Counted from the first letter of the stretch, positions 7,502 to 15,655 are shown. The stretch is 33,194 nucleotides of DNA from 70-18 sp041691815 (GCA_041691815.1 JBEPTZ010000043.1:1-33194); one strand, 5' to 3'. Notes: generated from the letters alone by a model not told the origin. Program-made: numbers and translations.

Positions 7502-9118
7502 TCAGAACGCCAGCGGCGTCGCCTGCACTACCAGTTTCAGGGTGCGGACCACGGCCAGCACGTCTTCGGACACGTCCTCATCCACCGAGATCAGGCAGAT
7601 CGCGTCGCCGCCTGGTTCGGTGCGGCCGAGGTGGAAGGTGGCGATGTTGATGCCGGCGTCGGCCAGGGTGGCGCCGAAGCGGCCGATGAAGCCGGGTTTG
7701 TCCTGGTTGGTGACGTAGAGCATGTGCGGCGCGAAGTCGGCTTCGATCTTGATGCCCTTGATCTCGACGATGCGCGGGCGGGAGCCGGCGAACAGCGTGC
7801 CGGCGACGGCGCGGGTCTGGCTGGCGCCGCTTTTGTCGCGGGTGGTGACGGTGAGGCGCACCAGGGTCTGGTAGGCGCTGGGGCGGTCGTGGACGGTCTC
7901 GGCAACATCGATGCCGCGCTCGCGGGCCAGCAGCGGGGCGTTGACCATGTTGACGCCGGCCATCATCGGGCCGAGCAGTCCGGCCAGCGCGACGGCGCTG
8001 AGCGGGCGCTGGTTGAGGCTGGCGGCGGCGCCCTCGTATTCGATGCCGACATGCTCGATCACGCCCTCGCGGGCCTGGGTCATCTGGCCGGCGAAGGCGC
8101 CGAGCAGGCGGCAGAGTTCCATGTACGGGGCCAGACGGGGGGCGTCCTCGGCGGAGACGCTGGGCATGTTGATGGCGTTGGAAACCGCGCCGGTGAGCAG
8201 GAAGTCGCTCATCTGCTCGGCGACCTGCAAGGCCACGTTTTCCTGTGCCTCGGCGGTGGCGGCACCCAGATGCGGGGTGCAGACCACCTGTTCGAGCGCG
8301 AAGAGTGGGCTGGCGGTGGCGGGTTCGGTTTCGAACACGTCGAGTGCGGCGCCGGCGACGTGGCCCGAGGTGATGGCATCGGCCAGGGCTGCCTCGTCGA
8401 GCAGGCCGCCGCGGGCGCAGTTGACGATGCGGACGCCTTTTTTAGTTTTGGCCAGGTTTTCGCGGGACAGGATGTTGCGGGTGGCGTCGGTGAGCGGGGT
8501 GTGCAGGGTGATGAGGTCGGCGCGGGCCAGCAGGGCGTCGAGTTCGACTTTTTCGACGCCGAGCGCCAGGGCGCGTTTTTCGGTGAGGTAGGGGTCGTAG
8601 GCGATGACGCGCATTTTCAGGCCCTGGGCGCGGTCGGCGACGATGGAGCCGATATTGCCGCAGCCGATCAGGCCGAGGGTCTTGGCGGTGAGTTCGACGC
8701 CCATGAAGCGGTTCTTTTCCCATTTTCCCGCTTTGGTGGAGGCGGAGGCTTCGGGGATCTGCCGGGCGAGGGCGAACATCATGGCGATGGCGTGCTCGGC
8801 GGTGGTGATGGCGTTGCCGTGCGGGGTGTTCATCACCACCACGCCGCGGGCGGTGGCGGATTTGACGTCGACGTTGTCGACGCCGATGCCGGCGCGGCCG
8901 ATCACCTTGAGGCGGGGGGCGGCGTCGAGCAGTTCGCGGCTGGCCTTGGTGGCGGAGCGGATGGCCAGGCCGTCGTAGTCGGCAATGATGGCGCGCAGCT
9001 CGGCGGGCGAGAGGCCGGGCTTGAGGTCGACCTCGATGCCGCGGTTGCGGAAGATCTCGACGGCGGCGGGGGAGAGTTTGTCGCTGATCAGGACTTTTGG
9101 GGCAGTGTGGGGGGGCAT
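7502..9118 (-). CDS. serA: D-3-phosphoglycerate dehydrogenase (long form)
   Basis: It oxidises 3-phosphoglycerate with NAD to 3-phosphohydroxypyruvate, the first step of the phosphorylated serine pathway. At 538 residues it is the long form: a split substrate domain, a nucleotide domain with G-C-G-N-I-G (152-157), catalytic R236 (N-C-A-R-G-G), E265 (F-E-T-E-P) and H283 (T-P-H-L-G), then an intervening domain, and a C-terminal ACT domain (from about residue 465, with Y-V-T-N-Q-D-K-P-G-F-I-G) that normally binds serine for feedback control. It starts three bases after the serC stop, so the two are co-transcribed and probably translationally coupled. Confidence 0.97.
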   Translation of the reverse strand: MPPHTAPKVLISDKLSPAAVEIFRNRGIEVDLKPGLSPAELRAIIADYDGLAIRSATKASRELLDAAPRLKVIGRAGIGVDNVDVKSATARGVVVMNTPHGNAITTAEHAIAMMFALARQIPEASASTKAGKWEKNRFMGVELTAKTLGLIGCGNIGSIVADRAQGLKMRVIAYDPYLTEKRALALGVEKVELDALLARADLITLHTPLTDATRNILSRENLAKTKKGVRIVNCARGGLLDEAALADAITSGHVAGAALDVFETEPATASPLFALEQVVCTPHLGAATAEAQENVALQVAEQMSDFLLTGAVSNAINMPSVSAEDAPRLAPYMELCRLLGAFAGQMTQAREGVIEHVGIEYEGAAASLNQRPLSAVALAGLLGPMMAGVNMVNAPLLARERGIDVAETVHDRPSAYQTLVRLTVTTRDKSGASQTRAVAGTLFAGSRPRIVEIKGIKIEADFAPHMLYVTNQDKPGFIGRFGATLADAGINIATFHLGRTEPGGDAICLISVDEDVSEDVLAVVRTLKLVVQATPLAF

Positions 9119-9121
9119 GGC

Positions 9122-10300
9122 TCAGGCCGCCTTTTGCGCGAGGGTAGTTTGGATGGTGGCGGCGGCCCAGGTGAGCCAGGGCAGCAGGGCTTCGATGTCG
9201 GCCTGCTCGATGGTGGCGCCGGCCCAGATGCGCAGGCCGGGCGGGGCGTCGCGGTAGCCGGCGATGTCGTGGGCGATGCCTTCGCGGTCCAATAGCGCGG
9301 CGATGGCTTTGGCGGCGTCGGCCTGGGCGGCGGCGTCGAGCGCTGCGAACCAGGGGGCGGTGATGGTCAGGCAGACCGAGGTGCAGGAGCGGCTGGCGGG
9401 GTCGGCGGCGAGGAAGCCGAAATCCGGGCTGGCGGCGACGAAGCGGGCGATGGCGGCGAGGTTGGCTTCGCTGCGGGCTTTCAGTGCAGGGAGGCCGCCG
9501 ATCGACTCGGCCCAGCGCAGGCCGTCGAGCGCGTCCTCGACGCAGAGCATCGACGGGGTGTTGATGGTTTCGCCCTTGAAGATGCCCTCGGTAAGCTTGC
9601 CGCCGGAGGTGAGGCGGAAGATTTTCGGCATCGGCCAGGAGGGCGTGTGGGTCAGCAGGCGCTCGACCGCGCGGGGCGAGAGGGCCAGCATGCCGTGCGC
9701 CGCCTCGCCGCCGAGCGCCTTCTGCCAGGACCAGGTGACGACATCGAGCTTGTGCCACGGCAGGTCCATGGCGAAGGCGGCCGAGGTGGCGTCGCAGATC
9801 ACCAGACCGTCGCGGTCGGCGGCGATGAAATCGGCGTTGGGCAGGCGGACGCCGGAGGTGGTGCCGTTCCAGGCCAGCACCAGGTCGTGCGCCGGGTTGA
9901 CGCGGGTGAGGTCCGGCAGGGCGCCGTAGGGGGCGGCCAGGACGGTGGCATCGGGGAGTTTGAGTTGCTTGACGACGTCGCTGGCCCAGGCGGCGGAGAA
10001 GCTCTCGAAGGCCAGGATGTCGACCGGGCGGGGGCCGAGCAGCGACCACAGCGCCAGCTCGACGGCGCCGGTATCGGAGCCGGGGACGATACCGAGGCGC
10101 CAGTCGGCGGGCATGCCGAGCAGGGCGGCGGAGCGGGTGATGACCTCGGCCAGTTTGGCCTTGGGGGTCTTGGCGCGGTGCGAGCGGGCGATTGCGGCGT
10201 CGCTGAGCGCTGCCAACGTCCAGCCGGGACGCTTGGCGCAGGGGCCCGATGAGAAATTGGGGTTTTGCGGACGCAGTACAGGCGTGGAGGCGAGTGCCAT
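9122..10300 (-). CDS. serC: Phosphoserine aminotransferase
   Basis: It converts 3-phosphohydroxypyruvate and glutamate to O-phosphoserine and 2-oxoglutarate, the step after SerA. The protein has 392 residues, matching the alphaproteobacterial SerC subgroup. PLP lysine K194 lies in T-W-S-W-Q-K-A-L-G-G; N-F-S-S-G-P (15-20) opens the fold. I chose ATG 10300 because GGGAGA stands eight bases upstream and the conserved N-terminus begins there; the frame is open further upstream but shows no conserved sequence. First gene of serC-serA. No serB is present in the window. Confidence 0.96.
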   Translation of the reverse strand: MALASTPVLRPQNPNFSSGPCAKRPGWTLAALSDAAIARSHRAKTPKAKLAEVITRSAALLGMPADWRLGIVPGSDTGAVELALWSLLGPRPVDILAFESFSAAWASDVVKQLKLPDATVLAAPYGALPDLTRVNPAHDLVLAWNGTTSGVRLPNADFIAADRDGLVICDATSAAFAMDLPWHKLDVVTWSWQKALGGEAAHGMLALSPRAVERLLTHTPSWPMPKIFRLTSGGKLTEGIFKGETINTPSMLCVEDALDGLRWAESIGGLPALKARSEANLAAIARFVAASPDFGFLAADPASRSCTSVCLTITAPWFAALDAAAQADAAKAIAALLDREGIAHDIAGYRDAPPGLRIWAGATIEQADIEALLPWLTWAAATIQTTLAQKAA

Positions 10301-10665
10301 CGTTTGGCTCTCCCTTTCAGAAGAGAAGCGCTCCGGTGGGGGAGCGTGGCCCACAGCGGAGCTAGCCGATTCTGCGCGGCGGCGCAACCCGGAGATGGCG
10401 CGGCGATGGGAGGCATGGCGGATGCAGACGCTGCATGTATTTCGCGTCATCTGCGGTAGTAATCGCGCCGGGTGGGGCCATGTCCGGTCGATGCGAATGG
10501 TCGGCGTGAAGATCTCGCCGGGTTCCGTTCGGCATTGCGCCCGTGCGGTTCTCAATTCCGCGTGTGATCGGTGGGATTTGGCGAGAATGGTCGGAATGTG
10601 GCGATGGTGACCATAATTTCGGTAGATTCGAGGCGCCAGATGCTTGCAGTTGAAGGAGACCTGAC
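10301..10665. promoter_or_regulatory. Divergent intergenic region between serC and the Pro/Tyr-rich secreted protein gene
   Basis: These 365 bases carry the promoters for both directions. Next to serC is a strong stem-loop (10330-10362). On the other side AAGGAG stands eight bases before the ATG at 10666. I see no convincing coding sequence and no clear sigma-70 boxes in between. Confidence 0.55.
10330..10362 (-). ncRNA. serC leader stem-loop, candidate serC RNA motif
   Basis: On the minus strand GCTCCG and CGGAGC pair (6 bp), then after a two-base bulge GTGGG and CCCAC pair (5 bp), closing a nine-base loop. The hairpin ends about 30 bases before the serC start and close to its GGGAGA ribosome site. 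A structured serC RNA motif is known upstream of serC-serA operons in alphaproteobacteria. The position fits, but I cannot test the sequence against the consensus here. Confidence 0.5.
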
Positions 10666-11010
10666 ATGACCGGCTTCAGCCTTACTCGCAGCCTTACCGC
10701 CGTGGCGCTGGCTGCCGCGCTGGCGGTACCCGCCGCGGCGCCGGCAATGGCGCAGCGCTATGACCATCATCGTGGCGGCTATGGTCACGGCTATGATCAT
10801 CGTGGCGACCGGGGCTGGCGTGGCGGGCGCGACAATACCGGCGCCATCGTCGGCGGTGCGCTGCTGGGCCTTGGGCTCGGCGCGGTGATCGGCGGCGCGC
10901 TGGCCCCACCGCCGGCGTATTATGCGCCGCCGCCGCCGGTGTATTACGCCCCGCCGCCGCCAGTGTATTACGCCCCGCCGCCGGTCGTCTATTACGGCTA
11001 CGGCGGCTAG
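10666..11010 (+). CDS. Small exported Gly-zipper, Pro/Tyr-rich repeat protein
   Basis: A 114-residue protein with a typical Sec signal peptide (basic start, Ala/Leu core, cleavage after A-M-A near residue 29). The mature part begins with a His/Gly/Tyr/Arg-rich stretch, then a glycine-zipper-like hydrophobic segment (about 58-79, G-G-A-L-L-G-L-G-L-G) and ends with three to four units of A-P-P-P-P-V-Y-Y. The repeats are also visible in DNA as near-identical 24-base units. Similar small proteins in alphaproteobacteria are periplasmic or outer-membrane and of unknown function; one glycine-zipper segment may insert in a membrane. AAGGAG precedes the ATG. Probably a single-gene unit. Confidence 0.8.
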   Translation: MTGFSLTRSLTAVALAAALAVPAAAPAMAQRYDHHRGGYGHGYDHRGDRGWRGGRDNTGAIVGGALLGLGLGAVIGGALAPPPAYYAPPPPVYYAPPPPVYYAPPPVVYYGYGG

Positions 11011-11128
11011 CGCCCGCTCCCAGACCGTTATCCGATCCGTGTGAAACGAGGGCCGGCATGCTCGCCGGCCCTGGCGGGGGCCTGTGGCCAAATGCCGGCC
11101 GCCGCCCTGGCCACCAAGGAGAGACCAA

Positions 11129-11710
11129 ATGCGCCGTACCCTGACCTCATCGACCGCTTTGCTGCTGGCCGCGCTGGCGCTGCCGGCAACCGGCATCCCG
11201 GCGTTTGCCCAGACCGCGCCCAGTGGTGCCGCGCCCAGTGGTGCCGCCCCGAGTGGTGCCGCCCCGAGTGCGGCGGCGCCGATGGCCAAGGCGCCGAGCG
11301 CGGACGGCATGACCGCCAAGCCGGCGGCCAGGCATGCCGGGCAACAGAAAGCCAAGACTTGGTCGCCGGAGGAGCGCGCCAAGCGGGTGGATGCGCATAT
11401 CGCCAAGCTGCACCAGGAACTCGGCATCACCGCGGCACAGGAGCCGCAATGGAAGAGCTTCGCCCAGGTGATGCGCGACAACGCGGACAAGATGGCCAAG
11501 GGCTTCGAGACCCGCGGCGCCCATCTGGCCAAGATGTCGGCGGCGGAAAATATGCAGTCCTACGCCGATATGGCGGTGCAGCATGCGCAGGATATCCAGC
11601 GCCTGGCGGTGTCGTTCCAGTCGGTCTACGACTCGCTGTCGCCCGCCCAGAAGGCCACTGCCGACACGCTGTTCCACGCCCGGCAGGAGCAGCGCCGTCA
11701 TCGCGGCGCG
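11129..11710 (+). CDS. Periplasmic Spy/CpxP-like (LTXXQ) protein, 3' end lost in a low-complexity patch
   Basis: The start at 11129 has AAGGAGAG upstream and opens a clear signal peptide cut after A-F-A (about residue 27). A low-complexity linker of four P-S-G-A-A units follows, then an all-helical domain from about residue 75 (W-S-P-E-E-R-A-K-R-V ... L-G-I-T-A-A-Q-E-P-Q-W ... L-S-P-A-Q-K). Helix pairs built on L-T/S-x-x-Q are the hallmark of the LTXXQ family, which includes the Spy chaperone and CpxP. Sense coding ends about 11710 where only C and G follow. The frame stays open to 12103, but that part is antisense to the acetyltransferase and is not real. The natural stop is probably within a few codons of 11710. 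Confidence 0.75.
11219..11278 (+). repeat. Four tandem 15-bp coding repeats
   Basis: Four consecutive units, the first three nearly identical and the fourth diverged, encode P-S-G-A-A (the last P-S-A-A-A). They form a flexible linker between the signal peptide and the helical domain of the LTXXQ protein and are prone to length change by slippage. Confidence 0.85.
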
Positions 11711-11816
11711 CACCCCCCCCGGCCCGCCGCGCCGCGGGCCCCGCCGCGCGCCCCCCCCCCGCCCTCCCCCGGCGCCCGCCGGCGCGGGCCCCGGGGGGGC
11801 CGGGCCCCGCCCGGCC
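11711..11816. other. C/G-only low-complexity patch, probable sequence artefact
   Basis: About 105 bases made almost only of C and G with long homopolymers, unlike any nearby intergenic or coding DNA. It lies exactly where two convergent genes should end, so both lose their stop codons. A strong terminator that stalled the polymerase, followed by low-quality base calls, would explain it. The same texture recurs at 33060-33194. Confidence 0.7.
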
Positions 11817-11852
11817 CTGGCCGAGGATGTCCTTTCCCGCATCCTCGGCCAG
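11817..11852. terminator. Perfect 13-bp inverted repeat at the convergent gene ends
   Basis: CTGGCCGAGGATG (11817-11829) and CATCCTCGGCCAG (11840-11852) are perfect reverse complements with a ten-base loop. One arm encodes the last recognisable residues (L-A-E-D-A) of the acetyltransferase. It could be a terminator stem overlapping the gene end, or a fold-back chimera formed next to the artefactual patch. Confidence 0.4.
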
Positions 11853-12359
11853 CAGCGCCCAGCGCTCATGGTCGCGCCAGGCGCCGGCGATGCGCAGGTA
11901 GCGCGGCGAGAGCCCCTCCAGACGAAAGCCCAGCCGGCGGACCAGCGCGATGGAGCGATGGTTGGCGGGCTGGATATTGGCTTCCACCCGGTGCAGGCCG
12001 AGCGGGCCGAAGGCGTGCGCCACGGCCAGCCGCACCGCCTCGGTCATTGAGCCGCGGCGCGGTTCCGGTGTGGCCAGGCGGTAATATCCCATATAGCAAC
12101 TGAGGAAGCCGCCGCGGACGATCTCGTTGAGGTTGACCACGCCGACCAGCGCACCCGCAGATTCCGCCAGCAGCGCCACCTTGCGCGGCGCCTCGCCCTG
12201 GGTGGCGGCGAACCACGGCGCGAAGCCCTCCCTGGTGGTGAACGGCTGCACCCATTCGCCGTGCAGCGCCCGGCTGGCCAGGTGGGCTTCGATCAATGCG
12301 GGCGCGTCGCGCGCCTCGGCCGGGCGCAGGGTGAGCGCCATCTTGTCGCCGGTCGTCAT
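11820..12359 (-). CDS. RimJ/RimL-type GNAT acetyltransferase, C-terminus uncertain
   Basis: About 180 residues of a RimJ/RimL/SpeG-like acetyltransferase that would acetylate a protein N-terminus or a small amine. Family marks are the R-P-A-E-A-R-D opening, R-R-G-S-M-T-E-A-V (101-109) for acetyl-CoA, and the C-terminal N-I-Q-P-A-N-H-R-S-I-A-L-V-R-R-L-G-F (128-145). The ATG at 12359 has AGGTGG five bases upstream. Normal family sequence ends near W-A-L-L-A-E-D; the frame then passes through the C/G patch and runs open to 11427 antisense to the LTXXQ gene, so the true stop is missing or obscured. It is divergent from the amidohydrolase with 40 bp between. Confidence 0.82.
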
Positions 12360-12399
12360 AGCAGCCACCTTCTGTCGTGCAAGCCAGGGGAGGCATAGC

Positions 12400-13593
12400 A
12401 TGACGCGGGACGTGATCGAGGGTATCCGCCGGTATCAGGACGAGTTGGTGGCGATCCGCCGGGACATCCACGCGCATCCGGAAACCAAGTTCGAGGAGGT
12501 GCGCACCGCGGCCCTGGTGGCCGACAAGCTGCGCGCCTGGGGCATCGAGGTGGAGACCGGGCTGGGCAAGACCGGGGTGGTCGGCACGCTGCGCGGCACC
12601 AGGACGCTGCCGCAGGGCAACAGCCAGCGCAGCGTCGGGCTGCGGGCGGATATGGACGCGCTGTTCATCGCCGAGCAGACCGGGCTGGACTACGCCAGCA
12701 CCGTGGACGGCAAGATGCACGCCTGCGGCCATGACGGCCACACCACGATGCTGCTGGGGGCGGCGCGCTACCTCTCCGAGCACCGCGATTTCGCCGGCAC
12801 CGTGCATTTCATCTTCCAGCCGGCCGAAGAGGGCGGGCATGGTGCGCGGGAGATGATCAAGGATGGGCTGTTCGAGCGGTTTCCCTGCGACGCGGTGTAT
12901 GGCATGCACGCGATTCCCGGCTTCGCGGCTGGCAGTTTCGCGATCACCCCCGGCGCGATGATGGCGGCGTCGGACAGCTTCACCGCCAGGTTTCGTGGCA
13001 CCGGCGGGCATGGCTCGGCGCCGGACAAGGGCAGCGATCCGTCGATGGCGATGGCGCATTTCATGCTCGGCACGCAGGGGATTGTCGGGCGCAACGTCTC
13101 GGGGCTGGACAGTGCTGTGATCAGCATCGGCTTCGTCTCGGGCGGCGCCTGGGGCAGCCCGAACATCATCCCGGCCGAGATGGTGGTGCGCGGCACGGTG
13201 CGCAGCTACACGCCGGAGGTGCGCGACCTGCTGGAGCGGCGGCTGGTGGAACTGGCGGATGGCTGCGGCCTGGCGCAGGGGGTGGAGGGGGTGTGCGAAT
13301 ACGTGCGCGGCTACCCGGCCACGGTGAACCATCCGGAGCAGACCGACCTCGCGGTGGCCGCCGCCGGCGCGGTGGCGGGGGCGGCGCGGGTGAACGCCGC
13401 GATGACGCCGGTGATGGGCTCAGAGGACTTCGCCTACATGCTGCAGGCCAAGCCGGGGGCGTATATTTTCCTCGGTAATGGCGAGGGGCCGTATGTGCAC
13501 ACGCCGCTGTACAACTTCAACGACGCGATCATCCCGGCCGGAGTGTCGTGGTGGGTGGAGGTGACGCGGCGGGAACTGGCCAAGGGGCAGTAG
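12400..13593 (+). CDS. M20 family metallo-amidohydrolase (hippurate hydrolase / N-acyl-amino-acid amidohydrolase type)
   Basis: A 397-residue cytoplasmic enzyme of the M20D group, which splits N-acyl amino acids such as hippurate or N-acetyl amino acids. Metal ligands are in H-A-C-G-H-D-G-H (107-114, C109 and H111), E143/E144 (P-A-E-E-G-G) and H170 (G-M-H-A-I-P-G). The dimerisation (lid) domain follows (F-R-G-T-G-G-H-G-S-A-P), and the catalytic domain resumes with G-S-E-D-F-A-Y-M and V-H-T-P-L-Y. GGGGAGG stands before the ATG. The gene ends in front of a hairpin repeat. The acyl and amino-acid parts of the substrate are not predictable from sequence. Confidence 0.93.
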   Translation: MTRDVIEGIRRYQDELVAIRRDIHAHPETKFEEVRTAALVADKLRAWGIEVETGLGKTGVVGTLRGTRTLPQGNSQRSVGLRADMDALFIAEQTGLDYASTVDGKMHACGHDGHTTMLLGAARYLSEHRDFAGTVHFIFQPAEEGGHGAREMIKDGLFERFPCDAVYGMHAIPGFAAGSFAITPGAMMAASDSFTARFRGTGGHGSAPDKGSDPSMAMAHFMLGTQGIVGRNVSGLDSAVISIGFVSGGAWGSPNIIPAEMVVRGTVRSYTPEVRDLLERRLVELADGCGLAQGVEGVCEYVRGYPATVNHPEQTDLAVAAAGAVAGAARVNAAMTPVMGSEDFAYMLQAKPGAYIFLGNGEGPYVHTPLYNFNDAIIPAGVSWWVEVTRRELAKGQ

Positions 13594-13608
13594 TGCGGGA
13601 AGGAAGCA

Positions 13609-13733
13609 GTTCTTTTTTGAAAAAAAGAACCAAAAAACTTTTTTTATCCGCCTTGCAACAGTGGAGCGCCGGAGATTGCGTACACTCCATTGGATAGAAA
13701 GTTTTTTTGCTTCTTTTTGTTCACAAAAAGAAG
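13609..13733. repeat. Three-hairpin intergenic repeat, copy D (bidirectional terminator position)
   Basis: The left hairpin (13609-13630) is GTTCTTTTTT/AAAAAAGAAC: its four outer bases differ from the GCGC of the other copies on both arms, so pairing is kept. The centre (TGGAG at 13662-13666 with CTCCA at 13685-13689) is diverged, but TTTTTTATCCGCCTTGCAAC matches copy A read on the other strand. The right hairpin CTTCTTTTTG/CAAAAAGAAG (13710-13733) is identical to copies B and C. It separates two convergent genes. Confidence 0.8.
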
Positions 13734-13789
13734 ATTCTTCCTTCTCTTCGGTTGGGCCAGCGGGGTTATTCCCCGCTGGCCGCCATCGG

Positions 13790-14416
13790 TCAACTTAGCG
13801 CAACGTCGAAGCCCTTTTTGGTCGCCGGGCGGGCCATCATCGCCTCGTACCAGCGCTTGACGTTGGGGAAGTCGGCGAGGTCGACCATGTGGCGCTCATG
13901 CCGCCAAGCCCAGCCGAGGATGGCGAAATCGGCGATTGAGATGTCGCCGGCGAAGTATTCCACCTCGGCCAGCCGGCGGTCGGCGACGCCGTAGAGGCGG
14001 CGGGTTTCCTTGGAGTAGCGGGCCAGGCCGTAGCGGCGATCGGCCTCGTTCTCCACCTGCAGGAAGTGGTGCACCTGCCCCGGCATCGGGCCGAAGCCGC
14101 CCATCTGCCACATCAGCCATTCCAGCACCGGCATCTGGCGGCGGGTGTCGGAGGGGAAGAATTTGCCAGTCTTCTGGCCGAGATAGATCAGGATGGCGCC
14201 GGACTCGAACACGCTGATCGGCGCGCCGCCCGGCCCGTCCGGATCGACGATGGCCGGGATGCGGTTGTTCGGGCTGATCTTGAGGAATTCCGGCCGGAAC
14301 TGCTCGTCCTTGCCGATATTGACGGTGTGGACGCTGTACGGCAGCGCCATCTCCTCAAGTGCCACGCTGATCTTGCGGCCGTTGGGGGTGTTCCAGGTCC
14401 AAAGTTCGATACTCAT
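13790..14416 (-). CDS. Glutathione S-transferase (YghU/YfcG-like)
   Basis: A 208-residue glutathione S-transferase. The N-terminal thioredoxin-like domain starts with L-W-T-W-N-T-P-N-G-R-K, where Thr/Asn replace the classical Tyr/Ser, as in bacterial Nu-class enzymes such as YghU and YfcG that act as disulfide-bond reductases. P-A-I-V-D-P and F-E-S-G-A-I-L-I-Y-L (about 55-80) are the glutathione-binding cis-Pro and E-S motifs. The C-terminal helical domain has I-S-I-A-D-F-A, the N-capping box. ATG 14416 has AGGAG six bases upstream. A broken insertion sequence lies immediately upstream, so its promoter region may be altered. Confidence 0.92.
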   Translation of the reverse strand: MSIELWTWNTPNGRKISVALEEMALPYSVHTVNIGKDEQFRPEFLKISPNNRIPAIVDPDGPGGAPISVFESGAILIYLGQKTGKFFPSDTRRQMPVLEWLMWQMGGFGPMPGQVHHFLQVENEADRRYGLARYSKETRRLYGVADRRLAEVEYFAGDISIADFAILGWAWRHERHMVDLADFPNVKRWYEAMMARPATKKGFDVALS

Positions 14417-14655
14417 CCGGCGCTCCTGCTGCATGTGGCGGTAAGGCTAGGCCATGTGCGGCGGGGATTGGCAAGCCCGCCCGTGGTCAGCGACCTGCAG
14501 CGGCGGCGGCCGGGGTGCCGCGTGTCGGAACATTGCGATGCTGCTCGGATGCGAGGTGCGGGAGGCTTCGCCGCTCGCCGCAAGAGGTGGCACGGGGAAT
14601 TCGGACAGTTTGATAGGTGGTTTTTCCGTCTGACGGCGGCGATGTTGCCGCGGAT

Positions 14656-15655
14656 CGGCAAGCGGTCGATATGCAACAGCGACTTCAAGCGCTTGAAGGC
14701 GAGTTCGATCTGCCAGCGTAGCCGGTAGACCGCGAGGATGTCCTTCGCCTTGTACCTTCTCTTTGGCAATGATGTGCCCAGGATCATGAACTCCGCCGCG
14801 ATCAGGATGCTCGGATCGAGTTTTTTTGCCCTTCTTGATCGCCGCGTGGCGCACCGCCAAACGGGTCGCTTCGGCTGCCTCGGGCGTCTTGCGCTGAACG
14901 ATCAGACGCAACGCCAATGCCGCCCTGCCCGGTTCGGCCGCCGCGCGCAGGGTCATGTCATGCGGCTTCGTGCCGGCGGGCAGGCATCGCAAATATGCGA
15001 TCAGATCGAAAGCCTTGCCTCTGGGCGTGGTCAGTCGCAGCGCGTTCCAGCCGATCCGCACGATGAAGTCTGCCGTGCCGCCGCCGGCCGCCAGGAAGCG
15101 TTGCAAGACCGGCGCGCAGGCGTAACCGCGGTCGCCGATCCGGATTTCACCGCCCAGCGGCGCGCCGCACTCCAGCGCCTCAGCACCGTGTTTGTCGGTC
15201 AGTTCAAGGTGCGAGAATCCACCGCTTCCAAGATCGAAAACGCCGTGGACGCGCCAGTCCGCGCCTTTGCTGCCCGGTTTGCTGACGCAGGTGCCGTCGG
15301 CCAGCCGTAACGTGCGTCCCGGCCAGCGCAGCCTGGCGCCGGGTGCCTTGGCCACCAGCAGCAATCCCACCAGGGCGGCGAGGAACCCCACCGCCTGCTT
15401 CAATCGGTAATGAACGCCGGGATTACTGAGTTCCCTGGTGCCCAACAACGAAACCCAACCCGCGGTCTGGCGCAACGAAAACCCGCCTGCCCCGCGGGCG
15501 AGCGCGAGGCGCAACAGGCTCGCTCCATCGCTGATCTTGCGTTTGCGCTGGACGGCTTTGGTCTCCAGCGCCAGACGATCAACATCGAGGCCGGCCGGAA
15601 GCCGGCCCAACAGGTCAGCGAATTGGTCCGTGGGGACAGATGCCGCGATTTGCAT
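14656..15655 (-). pseudogene. IS4-family transposase, frameshifted and 3'-truncated
   Basis: A DDE transposase. D120 (R-L-A-D-G-T), D175 (I-G-D-R-G-Y) and the Y-R-x-R-W-x-I-E-x6-K signature (Y-R-L-R-W-Q-I-E-L-A-F-K-R-L-K) are all present. The last lies in a different frame, beginning just after a run of seven A (plus-strand T7 at 14821-14827). Dropping one A restores G-K-K-L-D-P-S-I-L-I-A-A-E-F. A -1 slip would hit a stop within seven codons, so this is not the usual programmed shift. Family sequence stops after H-I-D-R-L-P near 14656, so the C-terminal tail is gone. Dead as it stands, unless the extra A is a sequencing error. Confidence 0.85.

Noticed and set aside
7388..9295. A 635-codon open frame on the plus strand
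   Set aside because: It is antisense to serA, is Gly/Ala/Asp/Val-rich nonsense typical of high-GC shadows, and serA has every catalytic residue.
10915..10990. CRISPR-like spaced repeats
   Set aside because: The 24-base units are in-frame coding repeats without spacers.
11711..12103. Proline/arginine-rich C-terminal extension of the LTXXQ protein
   Set aside because: It derives from the C/G-only patch and from antisense of the acetyltransferase gene.
14447..14820. Transposase reading on in its original frame to 14447
   Set aside because: After the A7 run that frame encodes unrelated sequence; the family motifs continue in the other frame.
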